From NCBI GenBank assembly GCA_937873275.1, contig CALMRC010000039.1, positions 1 to 51,114 of the forward strand: a stretch of 51,114 bases of DNA, read 5' to 3'. This stretch comes from an uncultured Spirochaetota bacterium. GTDB lineage: Bacteria > Spirochaetota > Spirochaetia > Treponematales > UBA12059. Each line of letters opens with the position of its first letter. Positions within the stretch are counted from its first letter, which is position 1. Positions 24,149 through 30,912 of this stretch are shown in pieces. Under the pieces are notes generated by a model that did no database searches, was not told the DNA's origin, and saw nothing but the letters and a program-made list of their open reading frames with translations. A program made the position numbers and the translations under genes.

Positions 24149-24226
24149 CCGAATCCCCCATTCTCCAGCGCAAAAAAGAACAGCCGTCCAATAGACGGCT
24201 GTTGCGCTGGAGAATAGGGGATTCGA
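24149..24226. repeat. Inverted partial copy of the tRNA-Ala 3' end around the terminator
   Basis: The 24 bases at 24149-24172 are the reverse complement of 24203-24226, the tRNA 3' end, with two mismatches. The shared core on the plus strand is CGAATCCCC(C/T)ATTCTCCAGCGC. The tRNA terminator hairpin lies between the arms. No remaining tRNA body is present on the plus strand. Confidence 0.7.
24172..24203 (-). terminator. Rho-independent terminator of tRNA-Ala
   Basis: On the minus strand AACAGCCGTC, a five-base loop and GACGGCTGTT form a perfect 10-bp stem followed by CTTTTTT. It starts four bases after the tRNA discriminator base. Confidence 0.88.
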
Positions 24227-24280
24227 ACCCCTGACCTATAGATTGCGAACCTATCGCTCTACCAACTGAGCTAATTCCCC
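24208..24280 (-). tRNA. tRNA-Ala (anticodon CGC)
   Basis: A 73-nt cloverleaf. The acceptor stem GGGGAAT pairs with ATTCTCC and contains a G3-U70 pair, the identity mark of tRNA-Ala. The D arm is GCTC...GAGC. The anticodon arm ATAGG-TTCGCAA-TCTAT gives anticodon CGC, reading GCG. The T arm is AGGGG-TTCGAAT-CCCCT and the discriminator base is A. CCA is not encoded. Reading alanine GCG codons fits the GC-rich codon use here. Confidence 0.96.
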
Positions 24281-24295
24281 ATCGGTGCGGGGAGA

Positions 24296-24324
24296 AAAAT
24301 AGCCTACCGGGCGGAAAAAATCAA
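24296..24324 (-). promoter_or_regulatory. Promoter of tRNA-Ala
   Basis: The minus strand reads TTGATT (24319-24324), a 17-base spacer and TATTTT (24296-24301), ending about 15 bases before the tRNA 5' end. The rest of the 24281-24409 gap holds nothing recognisable. Confidence 0.6.
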
Positions 24325-24409
24325 GGGGCGGCGGTAGCCGCGGAGTGTAGGGCGCCGGAAGGGGCGGCCGTGGCCGCATACGGCGGAGATGCCGTGGCCG
24401 CGGGGACGG

Positions 24410-25126
24410 CTACCGCGGCCCGTCCTTCGGGCGGCGGCTCAGAAGGCGGTGCACCGCCTCGGTCAGCCTGTCCTTGAACACGAGGCCCGCGAAGAAGAGG
24501 CAGGCGGCGACGGCCAGGACGGCCAGGGCGGTCCCGTACTCGCCCCGGTAGGCGGAGTTTCCGATGTAGGCGCTTCCGAGGATGCCCGGGAGGCGTCCGA
24601 TCCCGGAGATCAGGATGAAGAGGGGCAGGGATATCCGGCTCATCCCGACCACGTAGGAAAGTGCGTCCTTGGGGATGCTGGGGATCACGTACAGGAGAAA
24701 GAATCCGGCGGCTTCCCGTCCGGAGGTGGTCGCATGTTCCAGGCGTTCCAGGACCTCGGGCTTGACCAGGCGCTCTACGAAGGGGCGTCCGGCCAGCTTT
24801 CCGACGTAGTAATTGAAGACCGAGCCCGCCAGGATGCCCAGGGACGAGAGGATCGTGGCCCCCCAGAATCCGAAGACGTAGCCTCCGCCGATCTGCACGA
24901 CCTCCCCGGGAATGATGAAGACCACGACCTGGAGGAACTGGAGGCCGACGTAGGCCAGGGGCGCGACGGCGCCGAGGGAATCGACCCAGGCCCGGGCCCG
25001 TTGGGGATCCCGGAAGATCCCGGTCAGGGGCTTCCAGAGGAGGATTCCGCCGGCCACGGCGGCGGCCAGGATGAGGGGGAAGAGGAGCCCGGCGAACCGG
25101 GAGCCGGGCGGGCGGGGATTCTTCAT
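24410..25126 (-). CDS. VTT-domain (TVP38/TMEM64, DedA-like) membrane protein
   Basis: Membrane protein of 238 residues with five to six hydrophobic segments. The VTT signature is FIIPGEVVQIGGGYVFGFWGA followed by GSVFNYYVGKLAGRPFVERLV, and a proline-containing re-entrant stretch IPSIPKDALSYVVGMS follows. DedA-superfamily proteins act in lipid flipping and membrane homeostasis. The ATG at 25126 is preferred to the track's TTG at 25162, although neither has a clear ribosome site. It is divergent from argG, and an ARG-box-like site lies in the shared upstream region. Confidence 0.85.
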   Translation of the reverse strand: MKNPRPPGSRFAGLLFPLILAAAVAGGILLWKPLTGIFRDPQRARAWVDSLGAVAPLAYVGLQFLQVVVFIIPGEVVQIGGGYVFGFWGATILSSLGILAGSVFNYYVGKLAGRPFVERLVKPEVLERLEHATTSGREAAGFFLLYVIPSIPKDALSYVVGMSRISLPLFILISGIGRLPGILGSAYIGNSAYRGEYGTALAVLAVAACLFFAGLVFKDRLTEAVHRLLSRRPKDGPR

Positions 25127-25173
25127 GGGTAGGAGTGTAGCCGGGGGGCCGTGGTTTCTCAAGGCTTGTATGG

Positions 25174-25191
25174 ATTGTATAAAAATACGTA
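25174..25191. promoter_or_regulatory. ARG-box-like site upstream of the arg promoter
   Basis: ATTGTATAAAAATACGTA differs from the consensus WNTGAATWWWWATTCANW at three fixed positions. It lies eight bases upstream of the TTGACG -35 and is one of the few AT-rich stretches here. ArgR binding is inferred. Confidence 0.5.
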
Positions 25192-25198
25192 TAAGCTC

Positions 25199-25228
25199 TT
25201 GACGGATGCCGCCGGTATGGAATAGGAT
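25199..25228 (+). promoter_or_regulatory. Likely argGH promoter
   Basis: TTGACG (25199-25204), an 18-base spacer and TAGGAT (25223-25228). Transcription would start near 25235, giving a leader of about 235 nt before argG. Confidence 0.5.
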
Positions 25229-25258
25229 GGCGCCAGATTCCGATTCCGGGAGGTTCCC

Positions 25259-25357
25259 ATGTCCTTCTGTCCCGATCCGTGCGGTCCCTCGAATCCCGTC
25301 GCCGTCCTCGCTCCCGCCGTTCCCCGCCTCGTTTTCTCCCGCCTCCGTCGTCGTTAA
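25259..25357 (+). CDS. Putative arginine leader peptide
   Basis: A 32-codon ORF missing from the ORF track. The ATG is preceded by GGGAGG with five-base spacing. The peptide ends SRLRRR followed by TAA, with three consecutive CGT Arg codons just before the stop and two CGC codons earlier. CGT is uncommon in the neighbouring genes, which favour CGG and CGC. It sits between the likely promoter and argG, the place and form expected of an attenuation peptide. No known leader family was recognised, so function is inferred. Confidence 0.6.
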   Translation: MSFCPDPCGPSNPVAVLAPAVPRLVFSRLRRR

Positions 25358-25395
25358 CCGAAACCCCCGTTAGACAGACCCCATAGACCTGCATT

Positions 25396-25430
25396 CCGGA
25401 CGAAGCATCCGGGGATTCCTCATTCCCGGA
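25396..25430 (+). promoter_or_regulatory. Mutually exclusive hairpins in the argG leader
   Basis: CCGGA (25396-25400) can pair with TCCGG (25408-25412). Alternatively TCCGGGGA (25408-25415) pairs with TTCCCGGA (25423-25430) over 8 bp with one G-U. The shared strand makes the folds exclusive, as in attenuators. No strong U-tract follows directly; the first T-run (25449-25453) is 19 bases later. Confidence 0.4.
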
Positions 25431-25442
25431 CCTTCCCGAGCA

Positions 25443-25460
25443 AGCGTATTTTTATGCATA
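25443..25460. promoter_or_regulatory. ARG-box-like site at the argG ribosome site
   Basis: AGCGTATTTTTATGCATA matches WNTGAATWWWWATTCANW with three mismatches. It ends just before GGAGCGAG, the argG ribosome site. The core ATAAAAATACG is shared, inverted, with the site at 25174. ArgR bound here could act as a roadblock. Confidence 0.5.
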
Positions 25461-25469
25461 GGAGCGAGT

Positions 25470-26750
25470 ATGTACAGGAAGATAGCCCTTGCCTATTCCG
25501 GCGGATTGGACACCACGGTCATCGTACCCTGGCTCAAGGAGAACTACGGCTGCGAGGTGGTCGCTGTCTGCGGCGACGTCGGGCAGGAGTGCGACTGGGC
25601 GGGCCTGGAGAAGCGGGCCCTCGCCTCGGGGGCCTCCAAGCTGATCGTGAAGAACCTTAAGCGGGAATTCGTGGAGGACTACCTTTGGCCCCTGGTCAAG
25701 GCGGGTGCCGCCTACGAAGGACGCTACCTGCTGGGCACCAGCGCCGCCCGGCCCCTGCTGGCGAAGTGCCTGGCGGAGGCGGCGTTGGCGGAGGGGGCGG
25801 ACGCGATCGCCCACGGGTGCACCGGCAAGGGGAACGACCAGGTACGCTTCGAGCTGGGGATCCGCGCCGCGGCCCCGGACCTCGAGATCATCGCCCCCTG
25901 GCGGATCTGGGACATCGCGAGCCGGGAGGAGGAGATCGCCTACCTGGAGGCCCGGGGCATCCCGGTCCCCATGAAAAAGGAGGATTCCTATTCCCGGGAC
26001 GACAACCTCTGGCACGTGAGCCACGAGGGCCTGGACCTGGAGGATCCCGCCTCGGAACCCAAGTGGGAAGGTATGCTCAAGATGTGCTCCACGCCGGAGA
26101 AGGCCCCGAACGTGCCGGAATACGTGGAGCTGGGGTTCGAGGGGGGTGTGCCGGTGGCCCTGAACGGGGTCCGGATGGGAGGCGCCGAGTTGATCTCGGC
26201 CTTGAACGTCGCCGCGGGGCGCCACGGAATCGGGGTTCTCGACATGGTGGAGAACCGTGTGGTGGGGATGAAGAGCAGGGGGGTGTACGAGACCCCGGCG
26301 GGCACGGTGCTCCTGGAAGCCCACGCACGGCTGGAACAGCTCTGCCTGGACCGGAAGACCCTGTCCTTCAAACTCCAGGCGGCCCAACGCTTCGCGGAGC
26401 TCCTCTACGAGGGGGAGTGGGAAAGTCCCCTCATGGAGGCGCTGTGCGCCTTCGTGGACTCCACCCAGAAGGTGGTTACCGGGACGGTGAAGCTGAAGTT
26501 GTACAAGGGTGGTATACTGGGGGCCGGCGCCGTGTCGGCGTACTCCCTGTACGACAAGTCCCTGGCGTCCTTTGCCACGGGGCCCTTGTTCGACCACAAG
26601 GACGCGACGGGCTTCATAAACCTGACGGCCCTGCCGACCAAGGCCCGGAGCCTGGTGAAAGCCCGGCTCGCGGCCCGGAAGGCGGCGGCGGGCGGAGGGG
26701 ACCCGACTTTTCGGTACGGCACCGGGCGGGTGGCGGCCTCGGCGCCGTAG
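25470..26750 (+). CDS. argG: Argininosuccinate synthase
   Basis: Enzyme of 426 residues that condenses citrulline and aspartate using ATP, the penultimate step of arginine synthesis. The PP-loop pyrophosphatase motif AYSGGLDTTVIVPWL is at residues 8-22. GTGKGNDQVRFELG (ATP/aspartate region) and SYSRDDNLWHVSHEG (citrulline/aspartate site) are also clear. Length and motifs are typical of the bacterial enzyme, with a slightly long C-terminus. The ATG has GGAGCGAG upstream. argH follows 55 bases later. Regulation by ArgR and by the leader peptide is suggested by the upstream sequence. Confidence 0.97.
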   Translation: MYRKIALAYSGGLDTTVIVPWLKENYGCEVVAVCGDVGQECDWAGLEKRALASGASKLIVKNLKREFVEDYLWPLVKAGAAYEGRYLLGTSAARPLLAKCLAEAALAEGADAIAHGCTGKGNDQVRFELGIRAAAPDLEIIAPWRIWDIASREEEIAYLEARGIPVPMKKEDSYSRDDNLWHVSHEGLDLEDPASEPKWEGMLKMCSTPEKAPNVPEYVELGFEGGVPVALNGVRMGGAELISALNVAAGRHGIGVLDMVENRVVGMKSRGVYETPAGTVLLEAHARLEQLCLDRKTLSFKLQAAQRFAELLYEGEWESPLMEALCAFVDSTQKVVTGTVKLKLYKGGILGAGAVSAYSLYDKSLASFATGPLFDHKDATGFINLTALPTKARSLVKARLAARKAAAGGGDPTFRYGTGRVAASAP

Positions 26751-26805
26751 GGAAGCCGGTCGGCCGGGGATTCGGCGGGTCCGGGCGCCGGGAAAAGGAG
26801 TATCG

Positions 26806-28200
26806 ATGGCCAAGCTCTGGGAAGTCGGTTCGTCGGGCCTGGACCCGAGGGTGGACGAGTTCCTGTCCTCCGTGGCGGTGGACGGCCGCCTCCTTCCGGA
26901 AGACCTGGAGGGCTCGATCGCCCACGCCCGCATGCTGGGCGTCCAGGGCATCCTGCCCGAGGGCTCCGCGAAGGCCCTGGTGTCCGAGCTAAAGGCCCTC
27001 CGGGCCGAGGCGGCCGCGGGCTCCCTAGTCCCGGACCCGAAGGCCGAGGACGTCCATTCCTTCGTGGAGGGCGAGCTGACCCGCCGCCTGGGGGACGTCG
27101 GCAAGGCCGTGCACGCCGGCCGCAGCCGGAACGACCAGGTGGCCGTAGACCTGCGTCTCTTCCTCAAGAAGGCCTTCCGCCGCGCCCGGGAAGGAGTGCT
27201 GTCGGCGATGACGGCCCTCCTGGACCTGGCCGCGGAGCATACGGAAACCCTCCTGCCCGGCTACACCCACCTGCAGAGGGCCCAGCCGGTGACCTTCGCC
27301 TTCCACCTCCTGGCCTGGTGCGCCGCCCTGGAGCGGGACGCGGGCCGCTTCGCGGACGGCCTGGCCCGGGCGGACGAGTGCCCCCTGGGCTCCGGGGCCC
27401 TGGCGGGCTCGGGCCTGCCCCTGGACCGGGAGGCGACGGCGAAGGACCTGGGCTTCGCCCGGCCCTCCCGGAACGCCATGGACGCCACCGCGGACCGGGA
27501 CGCCTGCGTGGAGTACGCGGCCGCGGCCTCGACCCTCCTCATGCACCTGTCCCGGTTCTGCGAGGAGATCGTCCTCTGGTCCTCCGAGGAGTTCTCCTTC
27601 GTGAAGGTGGGCCCGGCGTGCTCCACGGGTTCCAGCATCATGCCCCAGAAGCGCAATCCCGACACCGCCGAGGTGATCCGCGGAAAGGCCGGAAGGGTTT
27701 TCGGGGGACTCGTGAACCTCCTGGTGCTCCAGAAGGGCCTGCCCCTGGCCTACGGCCGGGACCTCCAGGAGGACAAGGAAGCCCTCTTCGACGTGGTGGA
27801 CACCGTGGACAGATGCCTCGAGGCCTTCGCCGTCCTGGTGCGATCCCTGGAGCCGAACCCGGACCGGATGCGGGACGCGGCGAAAACCGGGTTCCTGGAG
27901 GCCACGGACATCGCGGAACTCCTGGTGCGGAAGGGAATCCCCTTCCGGTCCGCCTACGGGGCGGCCAAGCAGGCGGTCCTCACCTGCCTGTCCCTGGGGC
28001 TCCGGCCCGCGGACCTCACGGACGCGGACCTCGCGGGGATCTCCCCCCTCTTCGCGCAGGCGGGGATCCGGGCGCAGGAGCTCGCGGCCTACCTGGACCT
28101 GGACGCCTGCGTGGCCCGGAGGAACGGTACCGGCGGCCCCGCCCCGGAGCGGACCCGGGCGGAGATCGCACGTCTGCGTGCCTTCGCGACCGCGGGCTGA
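26806..28200 (+). CDS. argH: Argininosuccinate lyase
   Basis: Fumarase/aspartase-superfamily enzyme of 464 residues that splits argininosuccinate to arginine and fumarate. The superfamily signature GSSIMPQKRNPD is near residue 282, with the catalytic Ser loop. HAGRSRNDQVAVDLRLFL and YTHLQRAQPVTFAFHL mark the other active-site regions. The ATG has AGGAG upstream. It is the second gene of argGH, and a nucleotidyltransferase gene begins six bases after its stop. Confidence 0.97.
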   Translation: MAKLWEVGSSGLDPRVDEFLSSVAVDGRLLPEDLEGSIAHARMLGVQGILPEGSAKALVSELKALRAEAAAGSLVPDPKAEDVHSFVEGELTRRLGDVGKAVHAGRSRNDQVAVDLRLFLKKAFRRAREGVLSAMTALLDLAAEHTETLLPGYTHLQRAQPVTFAFHLLAWCAALERDAGRFADGLARADECPLGSGALAGSGLPLDREATAKDLGFARPSRNAMDATADRDACVEYAAAASTLLMHLSRFCEEIVLWSSEEFSFVKVGPACSTGSSIMPQKRNPDTAEVIRGKAGRVFGGLVNLLVLQKGLPLAYGRDLQEDKEALFDVVDTVDRCLEAFAVLVRSLEPNPDRMRDAAKTGFLEATDIAELLVRKGIPFRSAYGAAKQAVLTCLSLGLRPADLTDADLAGISPLFAQAGIRAQELAAYLDLDACVARRNGTGGPAPERTRAEIARLRAFATAG

Positions 28201-28206
28201 CGAGCG

Positions 28207-28809
28207 GTGTTCGACTGCGTGATCCCCGCCGCCGGGGCCTCCAGCCGCATGGGGGCTTGGAAGCCCGGTCTGGCCTTCCGGGGCGGGACCCTGCTGTCCG
28301 CCGCCGCCGGGATCGCCCGGGACGCGGGATGCCGGGTGATCGTGGTGGCCGGCCGGGACGCGGATTCCATCCCCGGGGCTCTGGGTAGCCTGGCGGACCG
28401 GGTCGAGATCGTTCCGAACCCGGCCTGGGAGGAAGGGATGCTGGGATCCCTCCAGGCGGGGATGGCGCGGGTGCAGACCCCCTTCTTCTTCGTCCTTCCC
28501 GCGGACATGCCCTTCGTGCCGGTCGCCGCGTTCCGCGCCCTGGCCCGGGAGGCGGAAATCCGCCGGGACGAGGGAATTCCTGCCCGGCCGATCTTCCCGT
28601 CCTTCCGGGGAGAGCCGGGGCACCCGGTCCTCATTCCGTCCGGCCTGATCCCGGAGGCCCTGCGCCTGCCCCGGGACGGCCGGTTCAAAGACTATCTCGA
28701 GACCCGGGGACCCGTGTACCGGGAGGTCCCGGATCCGGGGATCCGCGCGGACCTGGACACCCGGACCGAGTACGAGGGCGCCCTGAAGGTACCTCTCCGA
28801 TTCATCTAG
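28207..28809 (+). CDS. MobA/MocA-like nucleotidyltransferase
   Basis: Protein of 200 residues with the GT-A nucleotidyltransferase start VIPAAGASSRMGAWKP, the metal-binding region VLPADMPFV near residue 100, and GHPVLIPSGL. Relatives add CMP or GMP to molybdopterin or to other alcohol phosphates. The start is GTG, six bases after argH, so it is probably the third gene of the arg operon. A BtuCDF/MolABC-type importer follows under its own promoter, so a link to molybdenum cofactor or corrinoid nucleotide assembly is possible but not shown. Confidence 0.75.
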   Translation: MFDCVIPAAGASSRMGAWKPGLAFRGGTLLSAAAGIARDAGCRVIVVAGRDADSIPGALGSLADRVEIVPNPAWEEGMLGSLQAGMARVQTPFFFVLPADMPFVPVAAFRALAREAEIRRDEGIPARPIFPSFRGEPGHPVLIPSGLIPEALRLPRDGRFKDYLETRGPVYREVPDPGIRADLDTRTEYEGALKVPLRFI

Positions 28810-28825
28810 GATCCTCGCCGTATTC

Positions 28826-28867
28826 TTGACACGTCTAGTCACGCCCCATATATTCACACTGTGAATA
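28826..28867 (+). promoter_or_regulatory. Promoter and perfect palindromic operator of the class II importer
   Basis: TTGACA (28826-28831), a 17-base spacer and TATATT (28849-28854) form one of the strongest promoters in the window. TATTCACA-C-TGTGAATA (28851-28867) is a perfect 17-base palindrome covering the -10 and start point, so a repressor is expected. The regulator gene is not adjacent. Confidence 0.7.
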
Positions 28868-28877
28868 GGGGGGTCCC

Positions 28878-29891
28878 ATGAAACTATCCCGAACGCGCTC
28901 CATCCTTGCCGCCGCGCTGATCCTGCTCGGCTCGGCGGCGGCCGTCGCACAAACCCCGCCCTCCCGCATCATAATGGGGGGCCGGGCCGCGGTCCTGGTC
29001 GCGGACGCGGTGTACGCTTTCCCCTCCGCGAAATCCCGGGTCATCACCGTGGGGGGAGGGGATCAGGGACTGGGCACCTTCCTCCGGGAATTGGATCCTT
29101 CCTATCCCTCCAAGCCGGTCCTGGATCGCAACGCCTCCGCGGAGGTGTACGTCTCCTACCGACCGGACCTGGCGATCTTCAAGAGCTCCCTGAAGCGGGG
29201 AGTGGGGGGCGCCCTGGAATCCCTGGGGATCCGGGTCCACTATCTGGACCTGGAGACTCCGGAGGACTACTACCGGGATCTTGAGTCCCTGGGCCGCATC
29301 CTGGGCGAGGAGGCCCGGGCCGCGGAGCTGGTCGGATATTACAAAGGGGTCGTGGAGACCGCCGCCCGGATCGCCTCGGGAGCCCCCCGCAAGCCCCGGG
29401 TCCTGACGGTCCAGGCCGCCGGGGACGCCTGGGAGGTCCCTCCGGCGTCCTGGATGCAGACCCGGATCGTGGAGATGGCCGGGGGCGTGCCGGTTTGGGT
29501 CGGGGCCAATCCCGGGGACGGCTGGGCCCGGGTGGACCTGGAGCAGGTCGCCGCGTGGAATCCCGACGTCATCCTGGTGATCGACTACCGGCGGGGAGTG
29601 GACGAGGCCGTCACCCGGATGCGGGCGGATCCCCGGTTCGCGCTCCTCGCCGCCGGGAAGGCCGGCAGGATCCGGGGCTTCCCCCAGGACTTCTTCAGTT
29701 GGGACCAGCCGGACACCCGCTGGGCCCTGGGGCTCCTCTGGGCGGTCAAGACCCTCCACCCGGACCGGGCGGAAACCCTCTCCCTGGAGGCCGAGGCTCG
29801 ACGCTTCTACCGGCTCCTCTACGGCTTCGACGACACGGCCTTCGACCGGGTCGTCCGGCCCCGGCTGACCGGGGACCATGGAATCCGCTAG
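28878..29891 (+). CDS. Class II ABC importer binding protein (BtuF/MolA-like)
   Basis: Exported binding protein of 337 residues with a Sec signal peptide (cleavage near AVAQ). The two-lobed Peripla_BP_2 fold is indicated by RPDLAIFKSSLKRGVGGALESLGIRVHYLD and WNPDVILVIDYRRG. The sequence DFFSWDQPDTRWALGLLWAVKTLHP near residue 275 is of a type found in oxyanion or metal-chelate receptors. Candidate ligands are molybdate/tungstate, ferric siderophore or cobalamin. It is first in a three-gene operon and overlaps the permease gene by 14 bases. Confidence 0.85.
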   Translation: MKLSRTRSILAAALILLGSAAAVAQTPPSRIIMGGRAAVLVADAVYAFPSAKSRVITVGGGDQGLGTFLRELDPSYPSKPVLDRNASAEVYVSYRPDLAIFKSSLKRGVGGALESLGIRVHYLDLETPEDYYRDLESLGRILGEEARAAELVGYYKGVVETAARIASGAPRKPRVLTVQAAGDAWEVPPASWMQTRIVEMAGGVPVWVGANPGDGWARVDLEQVAAWNPDVILVIDYRRGVDEAVTRMRADPRFALLAAGKAGRIRGFPQDFFSWDQPDTRWALGLLWAVKTLHPDRAETLSLEAEARRFYRLLYGFDDTAFDRVVRPRLTGDHGIR

Positions 29892-30912
29892 GGACCGACC
29901 TTCCGTCGGCCGTACCCCGCATCCGGCCCGGAGGGCCCCGACGAACGCGGCGCTCTGGGCCGTCGCCTTCCTCCTCCTGGCCCTCGCCCTCCTGGCGGGT
30001 CGCTACCCGGAGCCGGGCTTCCTGGATCCCCGGATCCTGGCCTCCGACGAGCTGGCCCGGACCCTCCTCCTGACCGTCCGGCTACCCCGGGTCCTGGCGG
30101 CGGCCCTCCTGGGGGCCGTGCTGGCCGCCTCGGGGAACGCCTTCCAGATGGTCTTCTCCAACCCCCTGGTGGAACCGGGTTTCCTGGGGGTCTCCCAGGG
30201 GGCAGCCTTCGGGGCGGCCCTGGCCATGGTCCTGGGATTGCGGCACGACCTGGCCGTCTCGGGCTCCGCCTTCGTCTTCGCCCTGGCGGGCCTGGGGGCT
30301 TCCGCGGCCCTGGCCCGGAGATTCCGCTTCGGGGGCTGGGTCCTGCGGCTGGTCCTGGCGGGGATCGCGGTGTCCGCCTTCTTCTCCTCCGCCCTGGCCT
30401 GGGTGAAGTACGCCGCGGACCCCCTGCGGGAGCTTCCGGACATCGCCTACTGGACCCTGGGCGGACTCTCGGGGATCGGCTGGAAGCGCCTGGCCGCGGT
30501 GGCCCCGGTCGCCCTGGCGTCCCTGGGGGTGCTCCGGGCCGCGGGGTGGAGGCTCTCCATCCTGTCCCTGGAGGACGCCGCGTCCTTCTCCCTGGGAGCC
30601 CGTCCCGGCCGGGAGCGCGCCCTGATCCTGACCGCCGCCGTCGCGGGGGTGGCGGCCCTTACGGCGGTAAGCGGGATCGTGTCCTGGGCGGGCCTCATCG
30701 TCCCCCACGCGGCCCGCCTCCTGGTCGGCGCGGACGGACGCAGGTCCATGCCCGCCTCCATCGCCCTGGGGGCGGCTTTCCTTACGGTCTGCGACGCGGT
30801 GTCCCGGACCCTGCTGCCCGGGGAACTGCCCCTGGGGGTCACCACCGCCTTCCTGGGCACCGCTGCCTTCACGGCCCTCCTCCTCGGCCGGGCCGTCACG
30901 GTAGTCCGCTGA
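29878..30912 (+). CDS. Class II ABC importer permease (BtuC/FecCD type)
   Basis: Permease of 344 residues with about ten hydrophobic segments. Family motifs are LRLPRVLAA-like VRLPRVLAAALLGAVLAASGN, NPLVEPGFLGVSQGAAFGAAL and WAGLIVPHAARLLVGADGR (the coupling-helix region). It forms a dimeric channel with the ATPase encoded next. The ATG lies within the end of the binding-protein gene, and its stop overlaps the ATPase start (TGATG). The substrate is set by the binding protein and remains open. Confidence 0.92.
   Translation: MESARDRPSVGRTPHPARRAPTNAALWAVAFLLLALALLAGRYPEPGFLDPRILASDELARTLLLTVRLPRVLAAALLGAVLAASGNAFQMVFSNPLVEPGFLGVSQGAAFGAALAMVLGLRHDLAVSGSAFVFALAGLGASAALARRFRFGGWVLRLVLAGIAVSAFFSSALAWVKYAADPLRELPDIAYWTLGGLSGIGWKRLAAVAPVALASLGVLRAAGWRLSILSLEDAASFSLGARPGRERALILTAAVAGVAALTAVSGIVSWAGLIVPHAARLLVGADGRRSMPASIALGAAFLTVCDAVSRTLLPGELPLGVTTAFLGTAAFTALLLGRAVTVVR

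Noticed and set aside
24149-24172. Second tRNA gene on the plus strand
   Set aside because: Only the T-arm/acceptor-like 3' end is present; no D arm or anticodon arm can be formed upstream.
23979-24194. Short plus-strand ORFs in the hairpin block next to tRNA-Ala
   Set aside because: They run through several perfect hairpins and the tRNA 3'-end copy, have no ribosome site and resemble no protein.
25235-25469. T-box riboswitch upstream of argG
   Set aside because: No T-box sequence, specifier loop or terminator/antiterminator with the conserved core is visible; the leader peptide and ARG-box reading fits better.
28810-28877. Cobalamin riboswitch before the BtuCDF-like importer
   Set aside because: The gap is only 68 bases, is filled by the promoter and palindrome, and has no B12-box sequence.
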